Source of the DNA: Ramlibacter agri
Lineage (GTDB): Bacteria; Pseudomonadota; Gammaproteobacteria; Burkholderiales; Burkholderiaceae_C
Assembly (NCBI RefSeq): GCF_012927085.1
Contig: NZ_JABBFX010000003.1
Span: 1,054,001-1,118,000 of the forward strand
Reading direction: 5' to 3'
DNA length: 64,000 nucleotides
How positions within the stretch are numbered: the first letter of the stretch is position 1; each line of letters begins with the position of its first letter. A program made the translations under genes and the position numbers. Below are positions 41,551-49,592 of the stretch, piece by piece. The notes under the pieces are model-generated. The model ran no database searches and was not told the DNA's origin. It saw only the letters and a program-made list of their open reading frames with translations.

Positions 41551-43308
41551 TCAGGAAGTCGCCGCCGGGAACCGCGGCGCGATCGCCTGTGGCCGCGAGA
41601 GGTTGAAGACCGCTCGCTTGCCGTCTTGCGGGTGGCTCGCCAGCAGCGCTTCCAGCTGCGCGATCAGTTGCTCCGGGTCGGTGCCGTCCATGGGGATCAG
41701 GGCCTGCGCCACCCGCACCTGCGCCGACCAGCCCAGGGGCCGGTTGCGGAAGGGCATCAGGCAGCGCGCCACGATGCGCGGCGCCGCTTCGGCCACCTCG
41801 TCGGCCTTCAGCGGACCTTCCAGCAGGATGCCGAAGCGGTGGTCCGACAGCCGCGCCACGCTGTCGATCTCGCGTGCCGCCGACAGCAGCCGGCCGGCCA
41901 CGCGCAGCGGCAGTTCCTGCGCCGCCTGCCGGTCGAAGTCCTTGCGGATCTGCTCCAGGTTGGTGATGTCCACCAGCAGGATGGCGCTGCGGAACTTCAG
42001 CCGCACCGAGCGCGCGATCAGGCGCACCAGGCGCTCGTGGAACACGGCGGCGTTCAACAGGCCGGTGGCCGGGTCGATGCGGTCCAGGCCCTTCACGCGG
42101 CGGATGTAGTCGCGCCGCTGCTGGCTGCGCCGCAGCAGCATCACCATCAGGATCGGCAGTTCCAGCGCCAGCCCGAACTGCATGCTGTACGTGGTGAGGA
42201 AACTGGCCGGCAGCATGCCGGCGGTGCGCGCCACCGGGAACAGGGCGCCGACCGCCACCGGGATGTTGCCGGCCAGCAGCCAGGGCGCGTAACGGTCGCC
42301 GCGGCGCAGCGCCCACAGCATCACGCCGACCACCGAGGGGATGATCGCCAGCACGTAGGGCAGCATCAGGCGGAAGCGCGTGGACGGATCGGTCAGCAGG
42401 ATGGCGACGGTCAGCGGGATGGCCAGCAGTGCCAGCCCGTTCACCAGCTTCTGCATCAGCGCGGAACGTTCGCCCAGCGAGACCACCTCGCTGATGAAAC
42501 CGAGCATGCAGCCGCCGGCGATCACCGGCAGCACAAAGGGCGACATGTCGTTCCACCACGGGAACTCGCCCCACAAGTGCAGCGCGCCGATGCCGGTGAG
42601 CGCCGCCTGCGTCAAGGTCATGCTCAGCACCGTGAGCGCGTACAGGGCGAAGCCCAGGTCCTTCAGGGTCACGGCGCCGTGCACCGCCATCACGAAGGCG
42701 AGCGCCGCGAGGCCGAAGTAGATGCCCAGCATCAGGGCGATCTGCTGCTCGCCCAGGCTCTGGAAGCTCTCGCTGACGAAGTGCAGCGGCGCGCTGAAGC
42801 TGGTGGTGTTCTGCACCTTCACGTAGAAGGTCTGGTCGGCGCCGGCGGTCAGCGCCAGCGGCAGCAGCGGGTGCCGGTGCGGCACCGGCCACTGCGACAC
42901 CGGCAGCAGGTCGCCGGCGCTGCTGGTGCGCCAGTCCTTGCCGGCCTGGGTGAAGAGCGTGACCTTGTCGACCGCGGCGCTGGGCACCTCCAGGTACCAG
43001 CGGTCGCTGGCGGCCCGGGCGTCGGCGCGCACGGTGAAGCGGATCCAGAGCGAGCGGCCCCGCTGCAGCAGGAAGATCTCGCTGGCGGAGATGGTTTTCC
43101 AGGGCACGCCCTTGTCCTGCGTCACCTGCGCGATGGTGGAGTCGCCGGACGGGTCGAGCCAGAACTCGCCGGCGCCCAGCAGGCGCTGCGGCTGCTGGGC
43201 CGGGTCGAGCATGACGGTGGTGGTGGCACCCCACGAGAGCGACGCGAACAGCCAGGCAGCCAGTCCGAGCAGGACAGCTGCAAACTGGCTGGCACGGGCG
43301 TGTCGCAT
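41551..43308 (-). CDS. 7TM-DISM membrane protein with degenerate GGDEF domain
   Basis: The 585-residue protein has a signal peptide, a periplasmic 7TMR-DISMED2-like sensor (about 30-180), seven transmembrane helices (about 190-395) and a cytoplasmic GGDEF-fold domain (about 410-575). DPATGLLNAAVFHERL keeps the fold signature, but the active-site loop that should read GGDEF is SDHRF in VARLSDHRFGILLEG. It cannot be a normal diguanylate cyclase and may be a receptor or scaffold. The gene converges on xerC. Confidence 0.88.
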   Translation of the reverse strand: MRHARASQFAAVLLGLAAWLFASLSWGATTTVMLDPAQQPQRLLGAGEFWLDPSGDSTIAQVTQDKGVPWKTISASEIFLLQRGRSLWIRFTVRADARAASDRWYLEVPSAAVDKVTLFTQAGKDWRTSSAGDLLPVSQWPVPHRHPLLPLALTAGADQTFYVKVQNTTSFSAPLHFVSESFQSLGEQQIALMLGIYFGLAALAFVMAVHGAVTLKDLGFALYALTVLSMTLTQAALTGIGALHLWGEFPWWNDMSPFVLPVIAGGCMLGFISEVVSLGERSALMQKLVNGLALLAIPLTVAILLTDPSTRFRLMLPYVLAIIPSVVGVMLWALRRGDRYAPWLLAGNIPVAVGALFPVARTAGMLPASFLTTYSMQFGLALELPILMVMLLRRSQQRRDYIRRVKGLDRIDPATGLLNAAVFHERLVRLIARSVRLKFRSAILLVDITNLEQIRKDFDRQAAQELPLRVAGRLLSAAREIDSVARLSDHRFGILLEGPLKADEVAEAAPRIVARCLMPFRNRPLGWSAQVRVAQALIPMDGTDPEQLIAQLEALLASHPQDGKRAVFNLSRPQAIAPRFPAATS

Positions 43309-43377
43309 CGTGTTACACCTTTCGCCGCATTGTCGTGCTGAAACGGAATACGTGCCACAAAGGCCGACAATCCGGTC

Positions 43378-44562
43378 ATGAAAGTTGTTCGTTTGCACCA
43401 CGGGCGCGAGCGCTCGTTGCTGCGCCGCCACCCGTGGATCTTCGATTCCGCCATTGCCAAGGGGGGCGCCGACCCCGGCGAGACCGTGCGGGTGGAGGGT
43501 TCGGACGGCCAGTTCCTGGCCTGGGCCGCCTTCAGTCCGGCCTCCCGCATCCGGGCCCGCGCCTGGAGCTTTTCCGAAGGGGATCGCATCGATGCGGCCT
43601 TCTTCCTGCGCCGGCTCGAGGCGGCCGTCGCCCTGCGCCGGCGGCTGGCGGTAGGCAGCGACGGCGTGCGCCTGGTCCACGGCGAGTCGGACGGCCTGCC
43701 GGGCTTCGTCGTCGATTGCTACGGAGAAACCCTCGTTGCGCAATTCCTCTCCGCCGGGGCGGAGCGCTGGAAGGCGGTGCTGGCCGACGGCCTGCTGAAA
43801 GCGACGGGCTTGCAGCGCCTCTACGAGCGCTCCGATGCCAACGCCCGCGGCCTCGAAGGCCTGCCCGAGACCACGGGCTGGCTGCGCGGGGAGGGCGCGA
43901 CCGAAATCGTGATCCACGAGCACGGCTGGAAGTACCGCCTGGACATCGCCACCGGCCACAAGACCGGCTTCTACCTGGACCAGCGGGACAGCCGCGCGCG
44001 CTTCGCCGACTGGGTGAAGCGCCTCGGCGCGAAGCGGATCCTGAACTGCTACTGCTACACCGGCGGCTTCACCGTGGCGGCGCTCGCGGGCGGCGCCTCC
44101 GAGGTGACCTCCATCGACTCCTCCGGCCCCGCGCTGGAGCGGGCGCAGGCCAACGTGCGCCTCAACGGTTTCGAGGGCGCCCTCACCGAGTTCGTCGATG
44201 CCGACGTCAACCAGATGCTGCGCCGCTACGGCGAGGCCGGCCGCCAGTTCGATGCGATCGTGCTGGACCCGCCCAAGCTGGCGCCGACGGCGGCCCACGC
44301 GGAACGCGCCGCGCGCGCCTACAAGGACATCAACCGGCTGGCGCTGAAGCTGCTGGCGCCGGGCGGCGTCCTGTTCACCTACTCGTGCTCGGGTGGCATT
44401 TCAGCCGACCTGTTCCACAAGATCGTCGCCTCGGCCGGCACCGACAGCGGCGTGGACGGCTACATCGCGGGCCACATGGGCGCCGCGCCGGACCACCCGA
44501 TGACGCTGGCCTTCCCCGAGGGCGAGTATCTGAAGGGATTGGTCGTGCTGCGCAAGGAATAG
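43378..44562 (+). CDS. Class I rRNA (cytosine-C5)-type methyltransferase, RlmI-like
   Basis: The 394-residue protein has an N-terminal PUA domain (about 1-75, RRHPWIFDSAI) and a C-terminal Rossmann methyltransferase: NCYCYTGGFTVAAL (SAM motif I), IDSSGPALERA, VLDPPKLA (motif IV) and YSCSGG (motif VI with Cys). This layout is that of RlmI (23S rRNA m5C1962). GACAAT ends 6 nt before the ATG without a Shine-Dalgarno. Confidence 0.9.
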   Translation: MKVVRLHHGRERSLLRRHPWIFDSAIAKGGADPGETVRVEGSDGQFLAWAAFSPASRIRARAWSFSEGDRIDAAFFLRRLEAAVALRRRLAVGSDGVRLVHGESDGLPGFVVDCYGETLVAQFLSAGAERWKAVLADGLLKATGLQRLYERSDANARGLEGLPETTGWLRGEGATEIVIHEHGWKYRLDIATGHKTGFYLDQRDSRARFADWVKRLGAKRILNCYCYTGGFTVAALAGGASEVTSIDSSGPALERAQANVRLNGFEGALTEFVDADVNQMLRRYGEAGRQFDAIVLDPPKLAPTAAHAERAARAYKDINRLALKLLAPGGVLFTYSCSGGISADLFHKIVASAGTDSGVDGYIAGHMGAAPDHPMTLAFPEGEYLKGLVVLRKE

Positions 44563-44599
44563 CCGCCCTCCGTAAACTGTCGGATTCCCAGGAGTTCCC

Positions 44600-45655
44600 A
44601 TGAGCCTCATCCCCACGACCATCCTCACCGGCTTTCTCGGGTCGGGCAAGACGACCCTGCTCAAGCGCGTGCTGAGCGAGGCCCACGGCGAGAAGATCGC
44701 CGTCATCGAGAACGAGTTCGGCGAGGAGAACATCGACAACGACATCCTCGTCACCGAGACCAAGGAGCAGATCGTCCAGATGAGCAACGGCTGCATCTGC
44801 TGCACGATCCGCGAAGACCTGCGCGCGACCCTGCAGCTGCTGGCCGCCAAGAAGCGCAAGGGCCTGCTCGATTTCGAGCGCGTGGTCATCGAAACCACCG
44901 GCCTGGCGGACCCCGGCCCGGTGGCCCAGACCTTCTTCATGGACGACGAGATCGCCGAGAGCTTCCTGCTCGATTCCATCCTGACGCTGGTGGACGCCAA
45001 GCACGCCGACAAGCAGCTCGATGACCGCCAGGAGGCGCGCCGCCAGGTGGGCTTCGCCGACCAGATCTTCATCTCCAAGACCGACCTGGTCTCCAAGGAC
45101 GAAGTCGACGCCCTGGTGCACCGCCTGAAGCACATGAACCCGCGCGCGCCGCAGAAGCAGGTGCACTTCGGCGACGTGCCGCTGACGGAGGTGTTCGACC
45201 TGCGGGGCTTCAACCTCAACGCCAAGCTCGACATCGACCCGGACTTCCTGAAGGAGGAGGACGAGCACGACCACGAGCACCACGCGCACGGCCATGACCA
45301 CGATCATGACCACGAGCACGGCGAGCATTGCGACCACCCGCACCACCATGCCCACGACGACGACGTCAAGAGCTTCGTCTTCCGCGCCGACCGGGCCTTC
45401 GACCCGATGAAGCTGGAAGACTTCCTGGGCGCTATCGTCAACATCTACGGCCCCCGCATGCTGCGGTACAAGGGCGTGCTGAACATGAAGGGCACCGAGC
45501 GCAAGGTGATCTTCCAGGGCGTGCACCAGCTGATGGGAAGCGACCTGGGCCCGCAATGGGCCGAGGGCGAGGCGCGCGTGAGCAAGATGGTCTTCATCGG
45601 CATTGACCTGCCGAAGGACATCTTCCTTCAGGGGCTCGAGCAGTGCCTCGTCTGA
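44600..45655 (+). CDS. CobW/COG0523 GTPase with His-rich metal-binding loop
   Basis: The 351-residue G3E GTPase has the P-loop GFLGSGKTTLL (9-19), the metal site GCICCTIR (CxCC), IETTGLADP, SKTD and a CobW_C domain at about 255-345. Between the two domains (about 218-254) is a dense His/Asp/Glu stretch, consistent with Zn, Co or Ni handling. Such proteins are metallochaperones. AGGAG lies 6 nt before the ATG. The neighbour is dksA, a link also known from zinc-starvation loci; no Zur-like box is seen. Confidence 0.93.
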   Translation: MSLIPTTILTGFLGSGKTTLLKRVLSEAHGEKIAVIENEFGEENIDNDILVTETKEQIVQMSNGCICCTIREDLRATLQLLAAKKRKGLLDFERVVIETTGLADPGPVAQTFFMDDEIAESFLLDSILTLVDAKHADKQLDDRQEARRQVGFADQIFISKTDLVSKDEVDALVHRLKHMNPRAPQKQVHFGDVPLTEVFDLRGFNLNAKLDIDPDFLKEEDEHDHEHHAHGHDHDHDHEHGEHCDHPHHHAHDDDVKSFVFRADRAFDPMKLEDFLGAIVNIYGPRMLRYKGVLNMKGTERKVIFQGVHQLMGSDLGPQWAEGEARVSKMVFIGIDLPKDIFLQGLEQCLV

Positions 45656-45809
45656 CAGCGCCCGGCGGCGCGGTCTGAGCCGCGACCGCCTGGCCCCCGG
45701 GTAGGCTGGCCCCTTCGCAACCAGCCCTTGGCCCGGTCCCATGTTTGTCTCGCTTCCGCAACTGAATGCAAATGGCTTCAACAGGGGCGGGGACCTGCCT
45801 ATGGATGAA

Positions 45810-45852
45810 AAGGAGGTCCACGGCCGTGCAGCACGGGACAATCAGGGTATAA
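45810..45852 (+). CDS. Possible 8-codon leader ORF before dksA
   Basis: AAGGAGGT, a near-perfect ribosome site, stands 8 nt before a GTG that opens an 8-residue frame ending in TAA; the frame itself occupies 45826-45852. The stop overlaps a TATAAA box that could be a -10 for dksA. It is only translated if transcription comes through from upstream. Coding status is unproven. Confidence 0.3.
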
Positions 45853-45854
45853 AT
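45849..45854 (+). promoter_or_regulatory. Candidate -10 element of dksA
   Basis: TATAAA in the 292-bp gap between the CobW gene and dksA would give a leader of about 85 nt. No clear -35 is visible 17 nt upstream. The rest of the gap holds an open but unconvincing in-frame extension of dksA and a weak GC-rich hairpin just after the CobW stop. Confidence 0.4.
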
Positions 45855-45947
45855 CGCGGTCATGACGGCGCTCCAGACCATACGAAAGGCAGGCCGGCGG
45901 GGTTCGACCCCGCGGCCGCCGGCGCCGTTCGCGCGAGGAGACGGGAA

Positions 45948-47015
45948 GTGAAGGCTCAGCCCAAAGTCGCTGCCAAGACCAAGACCGCAGCGAAAGCCCC
46001 AGCCAAGGCCAAGCCGGCCAAGCCTGCCGCCAAGGCAGTCAAGCCGGTTGCGAAGGCGCCGGCGAAGAAGGCAGCCCCCAAGCCCGCACCCAGACCCGCA
46101 GCGAAAGCCCCCGTAAAACCCCCCAAGGCGGCCGCCAAGGCCGCCCCGGCGAAGACGCCGGCCAAATCTGCGGCACAATCCGCGGCCCCGGCCAAGGCGA
46201 CAAAGACAGCGGCGAAGGTGGCCTCCACGGCCGCCGGCAAGGCATTGGGAGTGGTGGCGAAGGCCGTCGCTACCAGTGCCAAGGCTGTCGTCGCCGCCGC
46301 CAGGAAGCTCCCTGCCAAGGCAGCCGCCGCTCCCGCGAAGAGCCCGGCCGCCCCGGCAGCCCCCAACACCGCAGTGCCGCCAGTCGCGGCGCCGGTGCAG
46401 TCGGCCAAAGCGCCGGCCCGACCCGTGCAGCAGGCCCAGCCTGTCGTGCGGAGCGTGCCGCCCGCCGCCCCTGTACCGGCCGCACCGGCCGCTGCAAAGG
46501 CAACCTACACTCCCATGGCAACCCAATCCGTACTGACGCCGCCTCCGGTCGTCGCCATCAAGAAGGACCCGAAGCTGGCGAACAACTGGAAGACCAAGAC
46601 CGCCGAAGAGCTCACGGACGCCGAAGTGCTGGCCATGCCGGACTCGGAGTACATGAACGAGAAGCAGATGGCGTTCTTCCGCCTGAAGCTGCAGCAGCTC
46701 AAACAGGAAATCCTGAACAGCGCCGGCGAGACGACGGAGCACCTGCGCGAGGACACCGTCATCGTCCCCGATCCCGCGGACCGCGCGACGATCGAGGAGG
46801 AGCACGCGCTGGAACTGCGCACCCGCGACCGCGAGCGCAAGCTGCTGAAGAAGATCGAGCAGTCGATCGGGCGCATCGACGCCGGCGACTACGGCTACTG
46901 CGACGAGACCGGCGAGCCGATCGGCGTGGGCCGCCTGCTGGCGCGCCCCACGGCGACGCTGTCGCTCGAGGCGCAGCAGCGCCGCGAACTCAAACAGAAG
47001 ATGTTCGGCGACTGA
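45948..47015 (+). CDS. dksA: DksA with long Lys/Ala/Pro-rich N-terminal extension
   Basis: The 355-residue product has a C-terminal DksA unit (about 195-355). The coiled-coil tip DPADRA (DxxDxA) that reaches the RNA polymerase secondary channel is intact. The zinc finger is degenerate: YCDETG keeps one Cys, and the other three positions are Thr, Ser and Ala. The first 185 residues are histone-H1/AlgP-like Lys-Ala-Pro repeats. GTG 45948 has GAGGAG 7 nt upstream; a shorter start at ATG 46515 would give a normal 166-residue DksA, so two forms are possible. Confidence 0.85.
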   Translation: MKAQPKVAAKTKTAAKAPAKAKPAKPAAKAVKPVAKAPAKKAAPKPAPRPAAKAPVKPPKAAAKAAPAKTPAKSAAQSAAPAKATKTAAKVASTAAGKALGVVAKAVATSAKAVVAAARKLPAKAAAAPAKSPAAPAAPNTAVPPVAAPVQSAKAPARPVQQAQPVVRSVPPAAPVPAAPAAAKATYTPMATQSVLTPPPVVAIKKDPKLANNWKTKTAEELTDAEVLAMPDSEYMNEKQMAFFRLKLQQLKQEILNSAGETTEHLREDTVIVPDPADRATIEEEHALELRTRDRERKLLKKIEQSIGRIDAGDYGYCDETGEPIGVGRLLARPTATLSLEAQQRRELKQKMFGD

Positions 47016-47045
47016 TCGCCGGACTCGCAGCGGACAGAAGCACGC

Positions 47046-48962
47046 ATGGCGCAAAAGGACGAATCCACACCCGGCGGATTGCTGTCCAGGGTGGTGCGGT
47101 TCGTCAAGAACCCCACCACGACCTGGGGCGACGACCAGGGGGACACCGACCGCGAGAGCTCGTACTCCAAGCAGATGCTCAAGGAGATGATCGAGCGCAA
47201 GCGGCGCAACGACTTCGTGCGCAAGCGCGAGTTCGACATGCTGCGCAAGATGCGGCGCAGCGAGGTGCTGGCAGGGCAGGACGCGATGGCGCGTCCTTCG
47301 TTCTTCCAGAGCTCGATGCCCTCCAAGCCGGATGACCGCGCCACCACGCTGAAGAAGATCGACGAGATCGAGGCGCAGATGTCCATGCAGTGGTGGAAGA
47401 CCAAGCATGGCGGCACGCAGGCCGGCGGCGTGAGCGGCTTCGCGGTGTCCTCGCACATGCCGCCCGACCAGATGCGCCAGGCTGGCGTCGCTGCGCCGGC
47501 GGCCACGAGCTATTCGCGCACCTCGCCGCAGCCGCTGACTGATGCGGTGATCCCCGCCGATGCGGCTTCCGGCCTCGGCGCCGTCCCGCCCGACGCCACG
47601 ACGCAGAACCTGGGCCTGGTGCCGGAACGCGAAGGCACGCGCGAACTGCCGCCGCTGGAATTCTCTTCTTCCGTCAAGCAGCCGCTCGCGGCCACGCAGC
47701 CTCCCGCGCCCGCGGCGCGTGCCCCGCAGCGCGGCGCGCCGGTGCCCCCGCGCGCGGCCGCGCCCGTGCCTGCACCCGCGCCTTCGAGCAAGCAGGACGG
47801 CCCGCCCAGCGGTCCGCCCAGCAGCATCTTCTCGCTGTCCAAGCAGGACGCGATCGAGATCGAGGAATTCGCGCACGACCCCGAGCTGGAGGAAGCCTCG
47901 ATCCGCTTCGCCAATGGCGACGACGAGGGCGCCGAAGCGGGCCTGCTGGACGTGCTGGGCCCCGCCGGCACGCGCGTGAACCACGAGGAGACCTGGCTCA
48001 CGCTGTTCGACCTGTACCGCGCCTCCGGCAAGCAGGATCGCTACGAGCCGGCCGCGATCGAGTTCGCCAGCCGCTTCGGCCGCTCGGCGCCGCAGTGGTT
48101 CTCGCTGCCCGAGATCGTGGGCCGCATGAACTCGCCGGCGCAGCAGGCCGCCGCGAGCGGCGCGAACATCGCCGACTGGACGTCGCCCGCGGTCTTCGGC
48201 ACGCAGACCGTCGCCGCCATGAACGCGGCGCTGGCCAAGGCGCAGCAGCCCTGGCGCCTGAACTGGAGCAAGCTCACCACGCTGGCCGAAGCCGCCGTGG
48301 AGCCGCTGACCAAGCTGTTCACGCAGTGGGCGGGCCAGACGGTGCAACTGCGCTTCATCGGCGCCGACAACCTGGACCGCGTGCTGCGCGATGCCACGCC
48401 TTCAGGCGACCGCAACGTCGCCGCCGCCTGGTGGAAGCTGCGCATGGAGTTCCTGCGCGTGATCCACCGGCCCGACGAATTCGAGCTGGTGGCGCTGGAC
48501 TACTGCGTGACCTACGAGGTCTCGCCGCCGTCGTGGGACAGCTCGCGCTGCGAATACAAGCCGCTGCAGGCCGACGGCACCTATGCCGGCGGCCACACCA
48601 TCGTCGGCGAGTCGGTGATGTCCAGCATCCTCACCGGCTATGGCGACAGCCAGGCGCCGGGCATGACGTCGCAGCTGTCCACGGTGGCGACCGTCGAGCT
48701 TTCCGGGCTGATCCTCGGGGACGGCAAGGAAGCGCTGGACGTGCTGGACGCCAAGCTCGGCGAAGCCGACGTGATGGTGATCTCCTGCGCGCGCCTGATG
48801 CGCATCGACTTCACCGCCGCCGGCACGCTGCTGAACTGGGTGACCGCGCGCGTGGCCGAAGGCCGGCAAGTGCAGTTCATCGAAGTGCACCGCCTCGTCG
48901 CCGCGTTCTTCAACGTCATCGGCATCAGCGAGCACGCCCGCGTGGGCATGCGCAACGAGTAA
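47046..48962 (+). CDS. Large protein with C-terminal STAS-like domain
   Basis: The 638-residue protein has no signal peptide or membrane segment. The N-terminal 110 residues are highly charged and helical, about 190-265 is Pro/Ala-rich and disordered, 275-400 looks like helical repeats, and the C-terminus (about 570-635) resembles a STAS domain (VMVISCARLMRIDFTAAGTLLNWV). It starts 30 nt after dksA and is probably cotranscribed. The function is unknown; a scaffold or anti-anti-sigma-like adaptor is possible. Confidence 0.75.
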   Translation: MAQKDESTPGGLLSRVVRFVKNPTTTWGDDQGDTDRESSYSKQMLKEMIERKRRNDFVRKREFDMLRKMRRSEVLAGQDAMARPSFFQSSMPSKPDDRATTLKKIDEIEAQMSMQWWKTKHGGTQAGGVSGFAVSSHMPPDQMRQAGVAAPAATSYSRTSPQPLTDAVIPADAASGLGAVPPDATTQNLGLVPEREGTRELPPLEFSSSVKQPLAATQPPAPAARAPQRGAPVPPRAAAPVPAPAPSSKQDGPPSGPPSSIFSLSKQDAIEIEEFAHDPELEEASIRFANGDDEGAEAGLLDVLGPAGTRVNHEETWLTLFDLYRASGKQDRYEPAAIEFASRFGRSAPQWFSLPEIVGRMNSPAQQAAASGANIADWTSPAVFGTQTVAAMNAALAKAQQPWRLNWSKLTTLAEAAVEPLTKLFTQWAGQTVQLRFIGADNLDRVLRDATPSGDRNVAAAWWKLRMEFLRVIHRPDEFELVALDYCVTYEVSPPSWDSSRCEYKPLQADGTYAGGHTIVGESVMSSILTGYGDSQAPGMTSQLSTVATVELSGLILGDGKEALDVLDAKLGEADVMVISCARLMRIDFTAAGTLLNWVTARVAEGRQVQFIEVHRLVAAFFNVIGISEHARVGMRNE

Positions 48963-48974
48963 CGCTCTCGCCAT

Positions 48975-48990
48975 CCCCGCGCGAGCGGGG
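48975..48990. repeat. Short REP-like palindrome before hslV
   Basis: CCCCGC/GCGGGG with a GCGA loop, in the context ATCCCCGCGCGAGCGGGGAC, lies just after the STAS-like gene. It lacks a T-tract. Confidence 0.5.
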
Positions 48991-49020
48991 ACCCAGGGCG
49001 TTCTTGCAATTCCCCTCGGA

Positions 49021-49040
49021 AGCCCCAAGCTGCTGGGGCT
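49021..49040 (+). promoter_or_regulatory. Hairpin abutting the hslV start codon
   Basis: AGCCCCA, a 6-nt loop and TGGGGCT form a perfect 7-bp stem whose last base is directly before the ATG at 49041. The only purine-rich stretch that could bind the ribosome is inside the stem, so folding would limit hslV translation. Temperature-dependent opening would suit a heat-shock protease, but this is inference. Confidence 0.5.
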
Positions 49041-49592
49041 ATGGAACAATTTCACGGAACGACCATCGTCAGCGTGCGCCGGCAGTTGCCGGATGGACGC
49101 TGGCAGGTGGCCATTGGCGGCGATGGGCAGGTGACCCTGGGCAACATCGTCGTCAAGGGCACGGCCCGCAAGGTGCGCAAGCTCTACCACGACAAGGTGC
49201 TGGCCGGTTTCGCCGGCGCCACCGCCGATGCCTTCACGCTGTTCGAGCGCTTCGAAGGCAAGCTGGAGAAGCACCAGGGCCATCTGGTCCGCGCCGCGAT
49301 CGAGCTCACCAAGGACTGGCGCACCGACCGCGTGCTGCGCCGGCTCGAAGCGATGTTGGCGGTGGCCGACCGCGAGTCGTCGCTCATCATCACCGGCAAC
49401 GGCGACGTGCTGGAGCCGGAGCAGGGCATCGTCTCCATCGGTTCCGGCGGCGGCTACGCGCAGGCCGCGGCCAAGGCCCTCCTGGACAACACCGAACTCG
49501 GTGCCCGTGACGTCGTCAAGAAGTCGCTGGAGATCGCCGGCGCCCTGTGCATCTACACCAACATGAACCACACGATCGAGGTGTTGGAATGA
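49041..49592 (+). CDS. hslV: ATP-dependent protease peptidase subunit HslV (ClpQ)
   Basis: The 183-residue threonine protease precursor has a 6-residue propeptide (MEQFHG) before the nucleophile in [31 protein letters not shown] and [16 protein letters not shown] are family blocks. It forms double hexamers capped by HslU. It is coupled to hslU by an ATGA overlap. Confidence 0.96.
   Translation: MEQFHGTTIVSVRRQLPDGRWQVAIGGDGQVTLGNIVVKGTARKVRKLYHDKVLAGFAGATADAFTLFERFEGKLEKHQGHLVRAAIELTKDWRTDRVLRRLEAMLAVADRESSLIITGNGDVLEPEQGIVSIGSGGGYAQAAAKALLDNTELGARDVVKKSLEIAGALCIYTNMNHTIEVLE

Noticed and set aside
44563..45947. Zur box near the CobW or dksA genes
   Set aside because: No AT-rich palindrome of the Zur type was found in either gap.
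45594..48347. 917-codon antisense frame rich in Gly, Arg and Leu
   Set aside because: It mirrors the Lys/Ala repeats of dksA and the following gene and has no start signal.
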